A stretch of DNA of 64,000 nucleotides, taken from positions 62,001 to 126,000 of the forward strand of contig NZ_JAHCST010000011.1 in assembly GCF_018476525.1 (NCBI RefSeq), given 5' to 3'. Below are positions 53,480-62,062 of this stretch, piece after piece. A program made the position numbers and the translations under genes. Each line of letters opens with the position of its first letter. Within the stretch, counting starts at the first letter, position 1. The DNA comes from Acrocarpospora catenulata. GTDB lineage: Bacteria; Actinomycetota; Actinomycetes; Streptosporangiales; Streptosporangiaceae. The notes under the pieces are model-generated. The model had not been told where the DNA came from. It searched no databases and worked only from the letters and a program-made list of their open reading frames with translations.

Positions 53480-54916
53480 ATGACGCGACTGGTGGCGATG
53501 GCCGTGCTGCTCGTGCTGACCGCGTGCGCGGGCGGACCCGCCCCGCCATCCCCCGGCACGGTCGCGGACCCGCCCAGCACTGCCCAGCTGGCCTGGGGTC
53601 CCTGCCCCGGGGTCAAATCCCCGGCGAAGTTCGAGTGCGCCACCATGCGGGTCCCGCTGGACTACGCCCATCCGGAGGGCAAGGGCCTGGACCTCGCCCT
53701 GGTCCGGCTGCCCGCCACCGGCACCCGCCTCGGCTCGCTGGTCTTCAACTTCGGCGGCCCCGGCGGCTCCGGGGTCACCACGCTGACCGACGCGGCGGGC
53801 GCGTTCCGCACCCTCGGCACCCAGTACGACCTGGTCAGCTTCGACCCGCGCGGGGTGGACCGCAGCGGCGGCGTCCGCTGCCTGCGGCCCAAGGCGTTCG
53901 AGGCGTTCATGGCCGCGGAGCCCAGCCTGGACGTCGCCACCGAGACCAAGCTGGCCACCGTGTTCGCCCAGGCCTGCCAGCGCAACTCCGGCTGGATCCT
54001 GCCGTACGTGGGCACCCTCAACGCGGCCCGCGACATGGAGGTGCTCCGCGAGCGGCTGGGCGACCCGAAGCTGAACTACTTCGGCTTCTCCTACGGCACC
54101 CACCTGGGCGCCCTCTACGCCACCCTGTACCCGGCCAAGGTCGGCCGCATGGTGCTGGACTCGGCCCTGGACCCGTCGGTGGGGATGCTGGAGCAGTCGC
54201 GCACCCAGGCGCTGGGCTTCCAGCGCGCGTACGAGAACTACCTGGCCGACTGCGCCCGCCACGGCTGCCCGTTCGGCGGCAACCAGGCCGTGCTGAAACT
54301 GCTGGACTCGCTCGGAGCACGACCGCTCACGGTGGGCGGCCGGATCGTCAACACCGACGTGGCCAGGGCGGGCATCGCCGACGCGCTCTACAGCAAGCTG
54401 ACCTGGCCGCTGCTCACCCAGGCCATCACCGACGCCATCGCCGGCAACGGCGCCGGGCTGCAGGCGCTGGCCGACTCCTACGCGGGGCGGCAACCGGACG
54501 GCAGCTACAACACGCTGCAGTCCTCGCTCCCGGCCGTCCTGTGCGCCGACACCACCAACCGGCCCAGCGTGGCGACGGCCGTGGGACTGGCCAAGGAGCT
54601 CATCCCCAAGACGCCGATCTTCGGCCCGGAGGTGGCCAGCGCGGGCCAGTGCAGCGTCTGGCCGGTGCCGGGGGAGGACAGCAACAAGCGCATCGACGCC
54701 ACCGGCTCGGCGCCGATCGTGGTGGTCGGGGTGACCAACGACCCGGCCACGCCGTACGTGTGGGCACCCCGGCTGGCCCGGCAGCTGCGGACCGGCGTGC
54801 TGCTCACCCTCAAGGGCGAGGGCCACGGCGCGTACGGCCAGAACAAGTGCATCGACACGACGGTCGACGCCTACCTGCTGAACGGGGTGGTGCCGCCCAA
54901 GGGCAAGGTCTGTTAG
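53480..54916 (+). CDS. Secreted alpha/beta hydrolase with TAP-like C-terminus (478 aa)
   Basis: ATG 53480 gives signal peptide MTRLVAMAVLLVLTAC with lipobox LTAC; it is a lipoprotein. The fold shows FNFGGPGGSG, the nucleophile elbow GFSYGTHLG near residue 200, and a C-terminal TAP-like lid ending KGEGHGAYGQNKCI with the catalytic His. Cysteines are spread along the protein (CPGVKS, CQRNSG, CARHGCPF, CADTT, CSVWP, KC). Homologues are tripeptidyl aminopeptidases or esterases outside the cell. Its stop overlaps the convergent kinase stop by 3 bp. Confidence 0.9.
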   Translation: MTRLVAMAVLLVLTACAGGPAPPSPGTVADPPSTAQLAWGPCPGVKSPAKFECATMRVPLDYAHPEGKGLDLALVRLPATGTRLGSLVFNFGGPGGSGVTTLTDAAGAFRTLGTQYDLVSFDPRGVDRSGGVRCLRPKAFEAFMAAEPSLDVATETKLATVFAQACQRNSGWILPYVGTLNAARDMEVLRERLGDPKLNYFGFSYGTHLGALYATLYPAKVGRMVLDSALDPSVGMLEQSRTQALGFQRAYENYLADCARHGCPFGGNQAVLKLLDSLGARPLTVGGRIVNTDVARAGIADALYSKLTWPLLTQAITDAIAGNGAGLQALADSYAGRQPDGSYNTLQSSLPAVLCADTTNRPSVATAVGLAKELIPKTPIFGPEVASAGQCSVWPVPGEDSNKRIDATGSAPIVVVGVTNDPATPYVWAPRLARQLRTGVLLTLKGEGHGAYGQNKCIDTTVDAYLLNGVVPPKGKVC

Positions 54917-56109
54917 ACGACGGGATCGCCGTCCGGGACCTGCCCGGACGGCCCGGCGCGGCCCGGCAGCCAGAGCACGAACGTGCTGCCGGTGCCGAGC
55001 TCGGAGAACAGCCGCACCTGGCCGCCGTGCGACTCCACGATCTGCCGCACGATGGCCAGCCCCAGCCCGGTGTGCCGATCGCGGCGGCTGCTAACCCCGC
55101 CCCCGGCGTGCCCCCGCCAGAACCGGTCGAAGACTCGTTCCCGGTCGTCGGCGGCGATACCGGGCCCCGCGTCCCGGACGGCGGCCCAGACCCAGCCGTC
55201 CCGCTCCCCCGCCGCCACGGTGACCACGCTCCCGGCGGGGGCCAGCCGGACCGCGTTGGAGATCAGGTTGCCGATGGCGCGGCGGAGCGCGTCGTGGTCG
55301 CCCACCGTGGCCAGGCCGGGCTGGAGCAACCGATGCAGGGTCAGCGCCCGCCCGGCCGCCGGGGCGGCGAACTCCTCGCACGCCTCGTTGGCGATCACCG
55401 CCAGGTCCACGTCGGCGTCCACGAAGGCGGGCGCCTGGCGGCGGGCCGAGGCGAGCAGGTCCTCCACCAGCCGGGTCATCCGGGTGGTGGCCCGGTCCAC
55501 GATGACCACCGCGCGGGCCCGCTCGGCCTCGGTGGCCTCCGGCGCGGTCAGCACCGCGTCCAGGTTGGCCCGGATGATGGCCAGCGGGCTGCGCAGCTCG
55601 TGCGAGGCGTCGTCGATCAGCTGCCGCTGCGCCCGGAAGGCGTCCTCCAGGCGGCCGAGCATGGTGTCCACCGTGTCGGCCAGGTCGCGCAGCTCGTCCC
55701 TGGGGCCCGCCAGGTTGATCCGGCGGGCCAGGTCGGTGGCCTGGATCTCGGCCGCGGTCCTGGTGATCGACCGGATCGGCCGCAGCGCCCGCCCCGCCAG
55801 CACCCAGCCGATCGCCAGCGCGGCCAGGAAGAGCCCGGCCAGCGTGGCGAGGGAGTAGTTGCGCAGGGTCTCCAGGGTGCGCACGTTGACCGCGTTCTCC
55901 ACCTCCTCCACCTGCACCACCGGGATCTTGCCCAGGTACTGGCCCGAGCGGGTCTGCGCCTTGGCGTACTCCACCGTGTACGGCCGCTGCTCGGTGCTCT
56001 TGGAGACGGCGAAGTAGATCGCGCCCAGCACCAGCGCGGCGGCCACGATCAGCAGCCCCGAGTAGAGCACGGTCAACCGGAACCTGATCGTCTGCACGAA
56101 GGGCCTCAC
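54913..56109 (-). CDS. Sensor histidine kinase (398 aa)
   Basis: GTG 56109 overlaps the response-regulator stop (GTGA). Two membrane segments (near residues 10-35 and 85-110) flank a short external loop of about 50 residues; then HAMP, the H box DDASHELRSPLAIIR (His near 170), N box RAIGNLISNAVRLAP and G boxes (GIAADDRERVFDRFWRGH, GLGLAIVRQIV). It forms an OmpR-type pair with the preceding regulator. Confidence 0.92.
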   Translation of the reverse strand: MRPFVQTIRFRLTVLYSGLLIVAAALVLGAIYFAVSKSTEQRPYTVEYAKAQTRSGQYLGKIPVVQVEEVENAVNVRTLETLRNYSLATLAGLFLAALAIGWVLAGRALRPIRSITRTAAEIQATDLARRINLAGPRDELRDLADTVDTMLGRLEDAFRAQRQLIDDASHELRSPLAIIRANLDAVLTAPEATEAERARAVVIVDRATTRMTRLVEDLLASARRQAPAFVDADVDLAVIANEACEEFAAPAAGRALTLHRLLQPGLATVGDHDALRRAIGNLISNAVRLAPAGSVVTVAAGERDGWVWAAVRDAGPGIAADDRERVFDRFWRGHAGGGVSSRRDRHTGLGLAIVRQIVESHGGQVRLFSELGTGSTFVLWLPGRAGPSGQVPDGDPVV

Positions 56110-56783
56110 AAGGCCTCCCGGAGCCGGTAGCCCCGGCTGATCACCGTCTCGATCGGCGACTCGCCCGCCCCGGACAGCTTCCTGCGCAGGGTGCCGACGG
56201 TCACCCGGACCGTGTTGGTGAACGGGTCGGTGTGCTCGTCCCAGACGTGTTCCAGCAGCTCCTCGGTGGAGACCACGTGTCCTGGCCGGGTCATCAGGTA
56301 GTGCAGCACCCCGAACTCCTTCGGGGTCAGGCTGAGCGGGCGGCCCGCCCGGTAGGCCTCCACCCTGGCCGTGTCCAGCCGCAGGTCGCCGACCTCCAGG
56401 ATCGCGGTGCCGCCGGAGGGCTCCCGGCGCAGCAGCGCGCGCACCCTGGCCAGCAGTTCGGGGAAGGCGAATGGCTTGACCAGGTAGTCGTCGGCGCCCT
56501 CGTCCAGCCCGCGAACCCGGTCGTCCAGCCGGTCCCTGGCGGTCACCATGAGGATGCGGACCGCGGCACCGCCCTCGCTGCGCCGCAGCGCGCGGCAGAG
56601 CTCGAACCCGTCGCCGCCAGGCAGGTTGAGGTCCAGGAGCACCAGGTCGTAGGAGGTGACCTGGAGCTTCTGGTCGGCGGTGGGCGCGTCGTAGGCGACG
56701 TCCACCGCGTACCCCGCCCGGACCAGACCGACGCGGAGCGCGTCGACCAGGTCTTCTTCGTCCTCGACCACGAGCAGCCGCAT
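56106..56783 (-). CDS. OmpR-family response regulator (225 aa)
   Basis: Receiver with acidic pocket VVEDEEDLVDAL and phosphorylatable Asp in YDLVLLDLNLPGGDGF (near residue 52), Lys in YLVKPFAFPEL, then the winged-helix output RLSLTPKEFGVLHYLM-type region. It starts 16 bp after the HtrA-like protease gene and is coupled to its kinase. Confidence 0.93.
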   Translation of the reverse strand: MRLLVVEDEEDLVDALRVGLVRAGYAVDVAYDAPTADQKLQVTSYDLVLLDLNLPGGDGFELCRALRRSEGGAAVRILMVTARDRLDDRVRGLDEGADDYLVKPFAFPELLARVRALLRREPSGGTAILEVGDLRLDTARVEAYRAGRPLSLTPKEFGVLHYLMTRPGHVVSTEELLEHVWDEHTDPFTNTVRVTVGTLRRKLSGAGESPIETVISRGYRLREAL

Positions 56784-56799
56784 CTATCGAACCTAGTCC

Positions 56800-57639
56800 T
56801 TAGTCGCGGATTATGCGTTCGGCCACCGAGGCGGCCCGGTCCACCGGGATGGCGAAGCCGATGCCGATGCTGCCACCACCGCGCCGGGACAGCGTGGCGA
56901 TGACCGTGTTGACGCCGATCACCTCGCCCCGCACGTTCACCAGCGGGCCGCCCGAGTTGCCGGGGTTGATGGAGGCGTCGGTCTGCAGCGCGGTCTGGCG
57001 GCCGCCGTTGCCCAGCGAGACCTCCCGGTCCAGGGCGCTGACGATGCCGGCGGTGACCGTGCCGGCCAGGCCCAGCGGGGAGCCGATGGCCAGCACCTGG
57101 TCGCCTACCCGGACGTCGGCCGAGCGGGCCAGCCGGGCCGGGACCAGGCCCACGCCCGGGTCCACCTCCAGCACGGCCAGGTCGTAGGCGTCGTCGGCAC
57201 CGACCACCTGGGCGCTCAGCCGCCGCCCGTCGTGAAGGATCACCGACACCGAGTCGGCCGTGTCCACCACGTGGGCGTTGGTCAGGATGTGGGACCGGTC
57301 GATGGCGAACCCCGAGCCCGAGCCGCGCCCGGCCTCCACCGAGACCACGCTCGGCAGCACCAGCGCCGCCGTCCCGCTCAGGCTGCTGGTCGTGGGCAGC
57401 GGCCCCGCCGTCGAACGCGGCAGCGCCACCGGCAGGGGCTCCCCCTGGCGTCCGGTCGCCCAGCCCGCCGCGGCCCCGGCCAGCGCCCCGGCCACCAGGG
57501 CGGCGGCCACCACCATCCCGGAGCGCCGCCGTACCGGCTCCCTCTTTTCCGGTACGGCCTGCGCCCCCGGCCGGAACTCGATCGCCACCTGCCGGAACTC
57601 TGGCCCCCTGGGCGTCCCCAGCCCGGTCGGATCGCTCAC
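56800..57639 (-). CDS. Membrane-anchored trypsin-like serine protease, HtrA type without PDZ (279 aa)
   Basis: GTG 57639 follows GTGAGG. A cytosolic basic N-terminus (RREPVRRRS-type) precedes one membrane segment (MVVAAALVAGALAGAAAGW, about residues 42-62). The extracytoplasmic protease has the triad His in LTNAHVVDT, Asp in AYDLAVLEV and Ser in NPGNSGGPL. The usual C-terminal PDZ domain is absent: the protein ends just after the second barrel. It probably degrades misfolded or specific envelope proteins. It shares an operon with MoxR, vWA proteins and a two-component system. Confidence 0.9.
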   Translation of the reverse strand: MSDPTGLGTPRGPEFRQVAIEFRPGAQAVPEKREPVRRRSGMVVAAALVAGALAGAAAGWATGRQGEPLPVALPRSTAGPLPTTSSLSGTAALVLPSVVSVEAGRGSGSGFAIDRSHILTNAHVVDTADSVSVILHDGRRLSAQVVGADDAYDLAVLEVDPGVGLVPARLARSADVRVGDQVLAIGSPLGLAGTVTAGIVSALDREVSLGNGGRQTALQTDASINPGNSGGPLVNVRGEVIGVNTVIATLSRRGGGSIGIGFAIPVDRAASVAERIIRD

Positions 57640-57649
57640 GTGTGCCTCA

Positions 57650-58597
57650 CTAGGGGAGTCGGGAGAACCAGAACATGGAGGCGCCCGCGGCGACCACCGC
57701 CAGCAGCAGGCCCAGGCCGACGAACCACGGCCAGACCTCCTGCCGTTCGGTGCGGTAGCCGACCGAGCTGCCGATGTCGTCGTACACGGCCTGGAGTTCG
57801 TCGCCGGAGGCGGCCTCGTAGAAGCCGCCTCCGGTGGAGTCGGCCAGGTCCTTCAGCGCGGGAGCGTCCACGGGCACCGCGACGGTCCGGCCGTCCATCT
57901 CGATGATTCCGCCGGCGGTGCCGTACGCGATGGTGGAGACCGGCACCCCTTGGGCGTTGGCGGCGGCCACCGCCAGGGCGATGGACCGGCCGGTGGTGAT
58001 CGAGCCGTCCGAGAGCAGGACCACGTGGGCCGGAGGGGGGTCCGCCCCGGCCTCCGAGTCCAGCGCCAGGATGGCGTCCAGCGAGGAGAACACCGCCTCC
58101 CCGATGGCGGTCCCCGCCGAGGTGGCCAGCCGGTCCACCGCCTCCAGCACCGCCTGCCGGTCCGTGGTGGCGGGCACCGCTACCGAGGCGTACTGCGAGA
58201 ACGCCACCAGACCGAGGTTGAAACGAGGGGGCAGCCCCTCGGCGAAGCGCCGCGCGGCCTGCTGGGCGGCGGTGAACCGGGTGGGGGCCACGTCCCGCGC
58301 CTGCATCGAGGCCGAGACGTCGAAGGCGACGATGACGGTCGCCCGCTCCCTGGGCACCCGCACCTCCGCGGTCGGCCGGGCGAACCCGACCACGAGCAGG
58401 ACCAGCATCGCGGCGAACGCGGCGGCGGGCACATGGCGGCGAAATCCCGGCCCTTTCGGGGCGACGCTGCTGAGCAGGTCGAGGTTGGTGAAGCGCACGG
58501 CGTACTGGCTGCGGCGCAGGTTGAGCACCAGGTAGAGCAGCACGATCAGGAAGACGGGGAGTAACAGCAGCAGCCAGAGCGGGGCGAGGAAGGTCAT
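57650..58597 (-). CDS. Membrane vWA-domain protein (315 aa)
   Basis: ATG 58597 overlaps the DUF58 stop (ATGA). Two hydrophobic segments near the N-terminus (FLAPLWLLLLLPVFLIVLL, FAAMLVLLVVGFA) anchor it, then the von Willebrand A fold with MIDAS motif FDVSASMQARD and Thr/Asp further on (VVLLSDGSITTGRSIAL), and a C-terminal membrane segment (WPWFVGLGLLLAVVAAG). It matches the BatA/BatB-like proteins found with MoxR and DUF58 genes. Confidence 0.92.
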   Translation of the reverse strand: MTFLAPLWLLLLLPVFLIVLLYLVLNLRRSQYAVRFTNLDLLSSVAPKGPGFRRHVPAAAFAAMLVLLVVGFARPTAEVRVPRERATVIVAFDVSASMQARDVAPTRFTAAQQAARRFAEGLPPRFNLGLVAFSQYASVAVPATTDRQAVLEAVDRLATSAGTAIGEAVFSSLDAILALDSEAGADPPPAHVVLLSDGSITTGRSIALAVAAANAQGVPVSTIAYGTAGGIIEMDGRTVAVPVDAPALKDLADSTGGGFYEAASGDELQAVYDDIGSSVGYRTERQEVWPWFVGLGLLLAVVAAGASMFWFSRLP

Positions 58598-59487
58598 CCG
58601 GCCCCCACTCTGGCCAGGCGGCGCTGGGCCAGCACGTGCTCGACCAGGTCGCGCAGCCAGTCCCGGTCCGTGCGTAACGACAGGTGGGCGGCGCCCGCCG
58701 CGCGGATCGCGTCCCGGACCGCCGCGCGCTGGGCGGCGGCGGCCCGCGCGTACCGCTCGCGCAGCCGGGCACTGCCGGTGGCCACCTCCTGCCGCCGCCC
58801 GGTCTCCGGGTCGACCAGGGTGATCACGCCCACGTCCGGCAGGGTCAGCTCGCGGGGGTCGGTGACCTCCACGGCCAGCACCTGGTTCCGTACCCCGAGA
58901 TGGCGCAGCTGGGTCTGCCACCGCTCCGGGGGCTCCAGGAAGTCGGAGACCACCACCATCAGCCCGCGCCGGAGCACGGTCCGGCGCAACTGCTCGATCG
59001 CCGTGCCCAGCCGGGACTCCCCCGTGTCCCCGCGCGGGAGCGTCACCATGGCCTGGAGCAGCGCCATCAGGTGTGGGCGGCCGGTGCGCGCGGGCAGCCG
59101 CCGCAACTCGCCGGGGCGGAGCAGGCAGGCGCCGATGCGGTTGCCGGTGCGCTGGGCGAGGAAGCCGACCGCGGCCACGGCGGCCACCGCCAGCTCCCGC
59201 TTCTCCATGCGCCCGGTGCCGAAGTCCATGCTGGCCGTGGCGTCCAGCAGCACCCAGACCTCCAGTTCCCGGTCGGAGATCACGTCCCGGACGTGCGGCA
59301 ACGCGGTACGCGCGGTGACGTTCCAGTCCATCCGCCGCACATCGTCCCCCGGCTGGTACGGCCTGGCCTCGGCCGGTTCGCTCCCCGGGCCCGGCAGCAA
59401 CCCCAGGTGGTCTCCTTGCAGCAGGCCGTCCAGCCGCCGGGTGATGGTGAGTTCCAGACGGCGGAGCACCTGCTCGGCGGGGATCAC
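58594..59487 (-). CDS. DUF58 protein of MoxR-vWA system (297 aa)
   Basis: GTG 59487 overlaps the moxR stop (GTGA). DUF58 signature near residue 40-65: EARPYQPGDDVRRMDWNVTAR; vWA-like second half (VWVLLDATASMDFG, LMVVSDFLEPPERW). No membrane segment is apparent. DUF58 proteins act with MoxR ATPases in complex assembly or envelope maintenance. Confidence 0.92.
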   Translation of the reverse strand: MIPAEQVLRRLELTITRRLDGLLQGDHLGLLPGPGSEPAEARPYQPGDDVRRMDWNVTARTALPHVRDVISDRELEVWVLLDATASMDFGTGRMEKRELAVAAVAAVGFLAQRTGNRIGACLLRPGELRRLPARTGRPHLMALLQAMVTLPRGDTGESRLGTAIEQLRRTVLRRGLMVVVSDFLEPPERWQTQLRHLGVRNQVLAVEVTDPRELTLPDVGVITLVDPETGRRQEVATGSARLRERYARAAAAQRAAVRDAIRAAGAAHLSLRTDRDWLRDLVEHVLAQRRLARVGAG

Positions 59488-60554
59488 GCGGCCTCCCCCG
59501 GCTCCTGGGTAGGCGCTATCCGGGGCTGCGGGATCGTACGCAGGACGCGTTCCACCACGTGGCGGGCGGTGACGCCCTCGGCCAGCGCGTCGAAGGAGAG
59601 CACCAGGCGGTGCGCGATCACGTCCACCGCCAGGTCGGCCACGTCGCCGGGGAGCACGTACTCCCGGCCGCGCATCAGGGCCAGCGCGCGGGCCGCCGCC
59701 ACCAGGCCGAGGGTGGCGCGGGGGCTGGCACCGAAGGAGAGCAGCCGGGGCAGGTCGGCCAGGCCGTACCGGTCGGGGGTGCGGGTGGCGTAGACCAGGC
59801 GGACCGCGTACTCGGCCACGGCGTGGTGCACGAAGACCCGTCCGGCGGCCTGCTGGAGGGCGACCAGCTGTTCCGGGCCGAGCACCCGGGCGGCGACCGG
59901 CGGGTCCACGCTCATCCGGTAGAGGATGGCCAGTTCCTCCGACTCGGTCGGATAACCGACGTCGATCTTCATCAGGAACCGGTCCCGCTGGGCCTCCGGC
60001 AGCTGGTAGACGCCCTCGGACTCGATCGGGTTCTGGGTGGCCAGCACCAGGAACGGCACCGGCACCGGGTAGGTCCGGCCGCCGATGCTCACCTGCCGCT
60101 CGGCCATCACCTCCAGCAGCGCCGACTGCACCTTGGCCGGGGCCCGGTTGACCTCGTCCGCCAGCACGAAGTTGGCCATCACCGGGCCGAGCTCGGTGTC
60201 GAAACTCTCGGTCGAGGGGCGGTAGACGCGGGTGCCGACGATGTCGGAGGGCACCAGGTCGGGGGTGAACTGGAGGCGGGCGAAGGTGCCCCCCGCCACC
60301 TCGGCCAGGGTCTCGGCGGCCAGCGTCTTGGCGATGCCGGGCACGCCCTCCAGCAGACAGTGGCCGCGCGCCAGCACCGCCACCAGCATGCGCTCGACCA
60401 TCCGATCCTGGCCGACGATCACCCGCTTGACCTCGAAAAGCGCGCGTTCCAGCAGCTTGGGATCGCCCGCCTGCTTCACGATCTCATTCGTCACGATCTC
60501 ATTCGTCACGGGCTCATTCGTCACGGGCTCGTTTGTCACGGGCTCGTTTGTCAC
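59484..60554 (-). CDS. MoxR-family AAA ATPase (356 aa)
   Basis: GTG 60554 overlaps the stop of the upstream 51-aa gene (GTGA). After an unusual N-terminal repeat, the AAA core has Walker A EGVPGIAKTLAAETLAE, Walker B FVLADEVNRAPAKVQSALLEVM and sensor FLVLATQNPIESEGVYQLPEAQRDRFLM. It is followed immediately by DUF58 and vWA genes, the classic MoxR operon. The repeat gives several GTG starts, so the true N-terminus is uncertain. Confidence 0.92.
   Translation of the reverse strand: MTNEPVTNEPVTNEPVTNEIVTNEIVKQAGDPKLLERALFEVKRVIVGQDRMVERMLVAVLARGHCLLEGVPGIAKTLAAETLAEVAGGTFARLQFTPDLVPSDIVGTRVYRPSTESFDTELGPVMANFVLADEVNRAPAKVQSALLEVMAERQVSIGGRTYPVPVPFLVLATQNPIESEGVYQLPEAQRDRFLMKIDVGYPTESEELAILYRMSVDPPVAARVLGPEQLVALQQAAGRVFVHHAVAEYAVRLVYATRTPDRYGLADLPRLLSFGASPRATLGLVAAARALALMRGREYVLPGDVADLAVDVIAHRLVLSFDALAEGVTARHVVERVLRTIPQPRIAPTQEPGEAA
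60480..60554 (-). repeat. Five tandem 15-bp repeats encoding VTNEP/VTNEI at the MoxR N-terminus
   Basis: Five consecutive 15-bp units code for (V/M)TNEP, VTNEP, VTNEP, VTNEI and VTNEI. Each unit begins with GTG, so each offers a possible start codon. Such short in-frame repeats can expand or contract by slippage. Confidence 0.8.
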
Positions 60555-60706
60555 GGCGCGGCCAGCGGCTGCGGACAGTCGTCCACCACCAGGATCAGTT
60601 CAGCCTGCGGCTCCTCGGGTGACGGCGCGGCCCCGGCGGGAGCCGCCCCAGCCGTCGCCAGAACCAGACCCCCCGCGAACGCCGCCGCCTTCCAGCGAGA
60701 TGACAT
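60551..60706 (-). CDS. Small secreted protein, first gene of MoxR operon (51 aa)
   Basis: An ATG at 60706 with GAAGGGG upstream opens a 51-codon frame whose stop overlaps the moxR GTG (GTGA). The product has a signal peptide (MSSRWKAAAFAGGLVLATAG, likely cleaved near GAAPAGA-AP) and a mature part of about 25 residues (PEEPQAELILVVDDCPQPL). Coupling to moxR and the signal peptide make it plausible. No family recognised. It could be a signal or substrate for the envelope complex. Confidence 0.6.
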   Translation of the reverse strand: MSSRWKAAAFAGGLVLATAGAAPAGAAPSPEEPQAELILVVDDCPQPLAAP

Positions 60707-60820
60707 GGATTGCGCCCCTTCTCAGCACGGCAACAACCCAATGTCAGCAAAGCCCCCCGAAAACCCCGTTAAATCGGTGTTTTACGCGATCTTTCGGGGG
60801 CGGTCAGTAGCTTGCGAGAG

Positions 60821-61735
60821 ATGACGCCGTTTCAGCGCTATCTCGCCGAAGAGGTCGCCGAAGATCACGTCGATGGAATCATTCCCCGCCGCGAGGCCAT
60901 GCGCCGCCTCGGACTGCTGGGGTTCAGTGTGCCCGCGGCCGTCGCCCTGCTCGCGGCCTGCGGCGCCCCCGAGGAGGGTGCGGCGCCGACCCCCACCCCG
61001 GCCCCGCCCTCCTCGGCAACCCCCGCCACGCCTGCGACCCCGGCCGGACCAAGCCCGCTCCCGACCGAGGAGATCACCTTCGACGGCCCGGCGAGCACCC
61101 TGATGGGCGCGTTCGCCGCCGCCCCCAGCCCACGCGGCGCCGTCCTGGTCATCCACGAGAACCGCGGCCTCAACGACCACACCCGCTCGGTGGCCGGACG
61201 GCTGGCCGCCGCCGGATACTCCGCCCTCGCCCTCGACCTGCTCTCCCGCGAGGGCGGCACCACCGCCGTCGGCGAGCCCGGCGAGGCCACCGCCGCCCTC
61301 AACGCCGCCACCCCCGAACGCTTCATCGCCGACATGAAGGCCGCCCTGGACGAACTCACCCGCCGCACCCCCGGAGCCAAACTGGGCGCCGTCGGCTTCT
61401 GCTTCGGCGGCGGCATGACCTGGCTCCTCCTCTCCTCCGGAGAACCCCGCCTGGCCGCCGCCGCCCCCTTCTACGGCCCCCTCCCCGACAACGCCAACTT
61501 CTCCGGCACCGAAGCCGCCGTACTCGGCGTGTACGCGGAAGACGACGCCCGCGTAAACGCCACCCGAGACGCCGCAACAACCGCCCTGCAACAGGCCAAC
61601 CTGCAACACGAGATCGTCACCTACCCCAACGCGGGCCACGCCTTCTTCAACGACACCGGCCCCCGCTACAACCCCACCGCCGCAGTCCAGTCCTGGGAAA
61701 AGCTGACCACCTGGTTCGACCAGCACCTGGCGTAG
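60821..61735 (+). CDS. Dienelactone hydrolase-family lipoprotein (304 aa)
   Basis: ATG 60821 is preferred over a TTG at 60812. The N-terminus has twin arginines (PRREAMRRLGLLG) then a lipobox LLAAC-GAP, so export may be Tat-dependent and lipid-anchored. A Pro/Ala/Thr-rich linker (residues about 55-85) leads to a dienelactone hydrolase-like alpha/beta domain: VLVIHENRGLNDHTRSVAG, nucleophile region GAVGFCFGGGMTW (Cys), and YPNAGHAFFND with the His. An extracytoplasmic esterase role is likely. Confidence 0.9.
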   Translation: MTPFQRYLAEEVAEDHVDGIIPRREAMRRLGLLGFSVPAAVALLAACGAPEEGAAPTPTPAPPSSATPATPATPAGPSPLPTEEITFDGPASTLMGAFAAAPSPRGAVLVIHENRGLNDHTRSVAGRLAAAGYSALALDLLSREGGTTAVGEPGEATAALNAATPERFIADMKAALDELTRRTPGAKLGAVGFCFGGGMTWLLLSSGEPRLAAAAPFYGPLPDNANFSGTEAAVLGVYAEDDARVNATRDAATTALQQANLQHEIVTYPNAGHAFFNDTGPRYNPTAAVQSWEKLTTWFDQHLA

Positions 61736-62062
61736 TTGTAATAACAATGGCCCTCAGTCTACTGGGAGTTGGGAAGCTCGACCTGGTGGCCGACTTCAGT
61801 AACCACTTTATGAAGGTCGCCTGACCTTCTGGCTCCACATGCAGGCTAGCGCTATGCATTCCGCCTCTGAGCATGGCTTTTGGGCGCCGTCGCGCGAATA
61901 GAGTAAATCTTTGGACCTAATAGGCGGTGATCACGATCTACTCAAGGCGGATCCCGAATTCTTTCTTCGGTAACGAATAAGGATAAGACTCCGCGGGCAC
62001 CGATTAATCATCCGACCAGGTCGGTCGCCGTGTGGATCCACACCCTTTATGGTTCAGGATGT
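61736..62062. other. Lower-GC intergenic region
   Basis: About 330 bp with no supported gene and visibly lower GC, especially 61840-62030. Short frames on both strands lack start sites. A 21-residue in-frame stretch on the minus strand ending SGDLHKVVTEVGHQVELPNSQ-stop could be the tail of a lost gene, but it has no start. Confidence 0.5.

Noticed and set aside
61647-61874. Minus-strand frame of 75 codons across the hydrolase end and the intergenic region
   Set aside because: No ribosome-binding site, overlaps a firm gene and shows no recognisable sequence.
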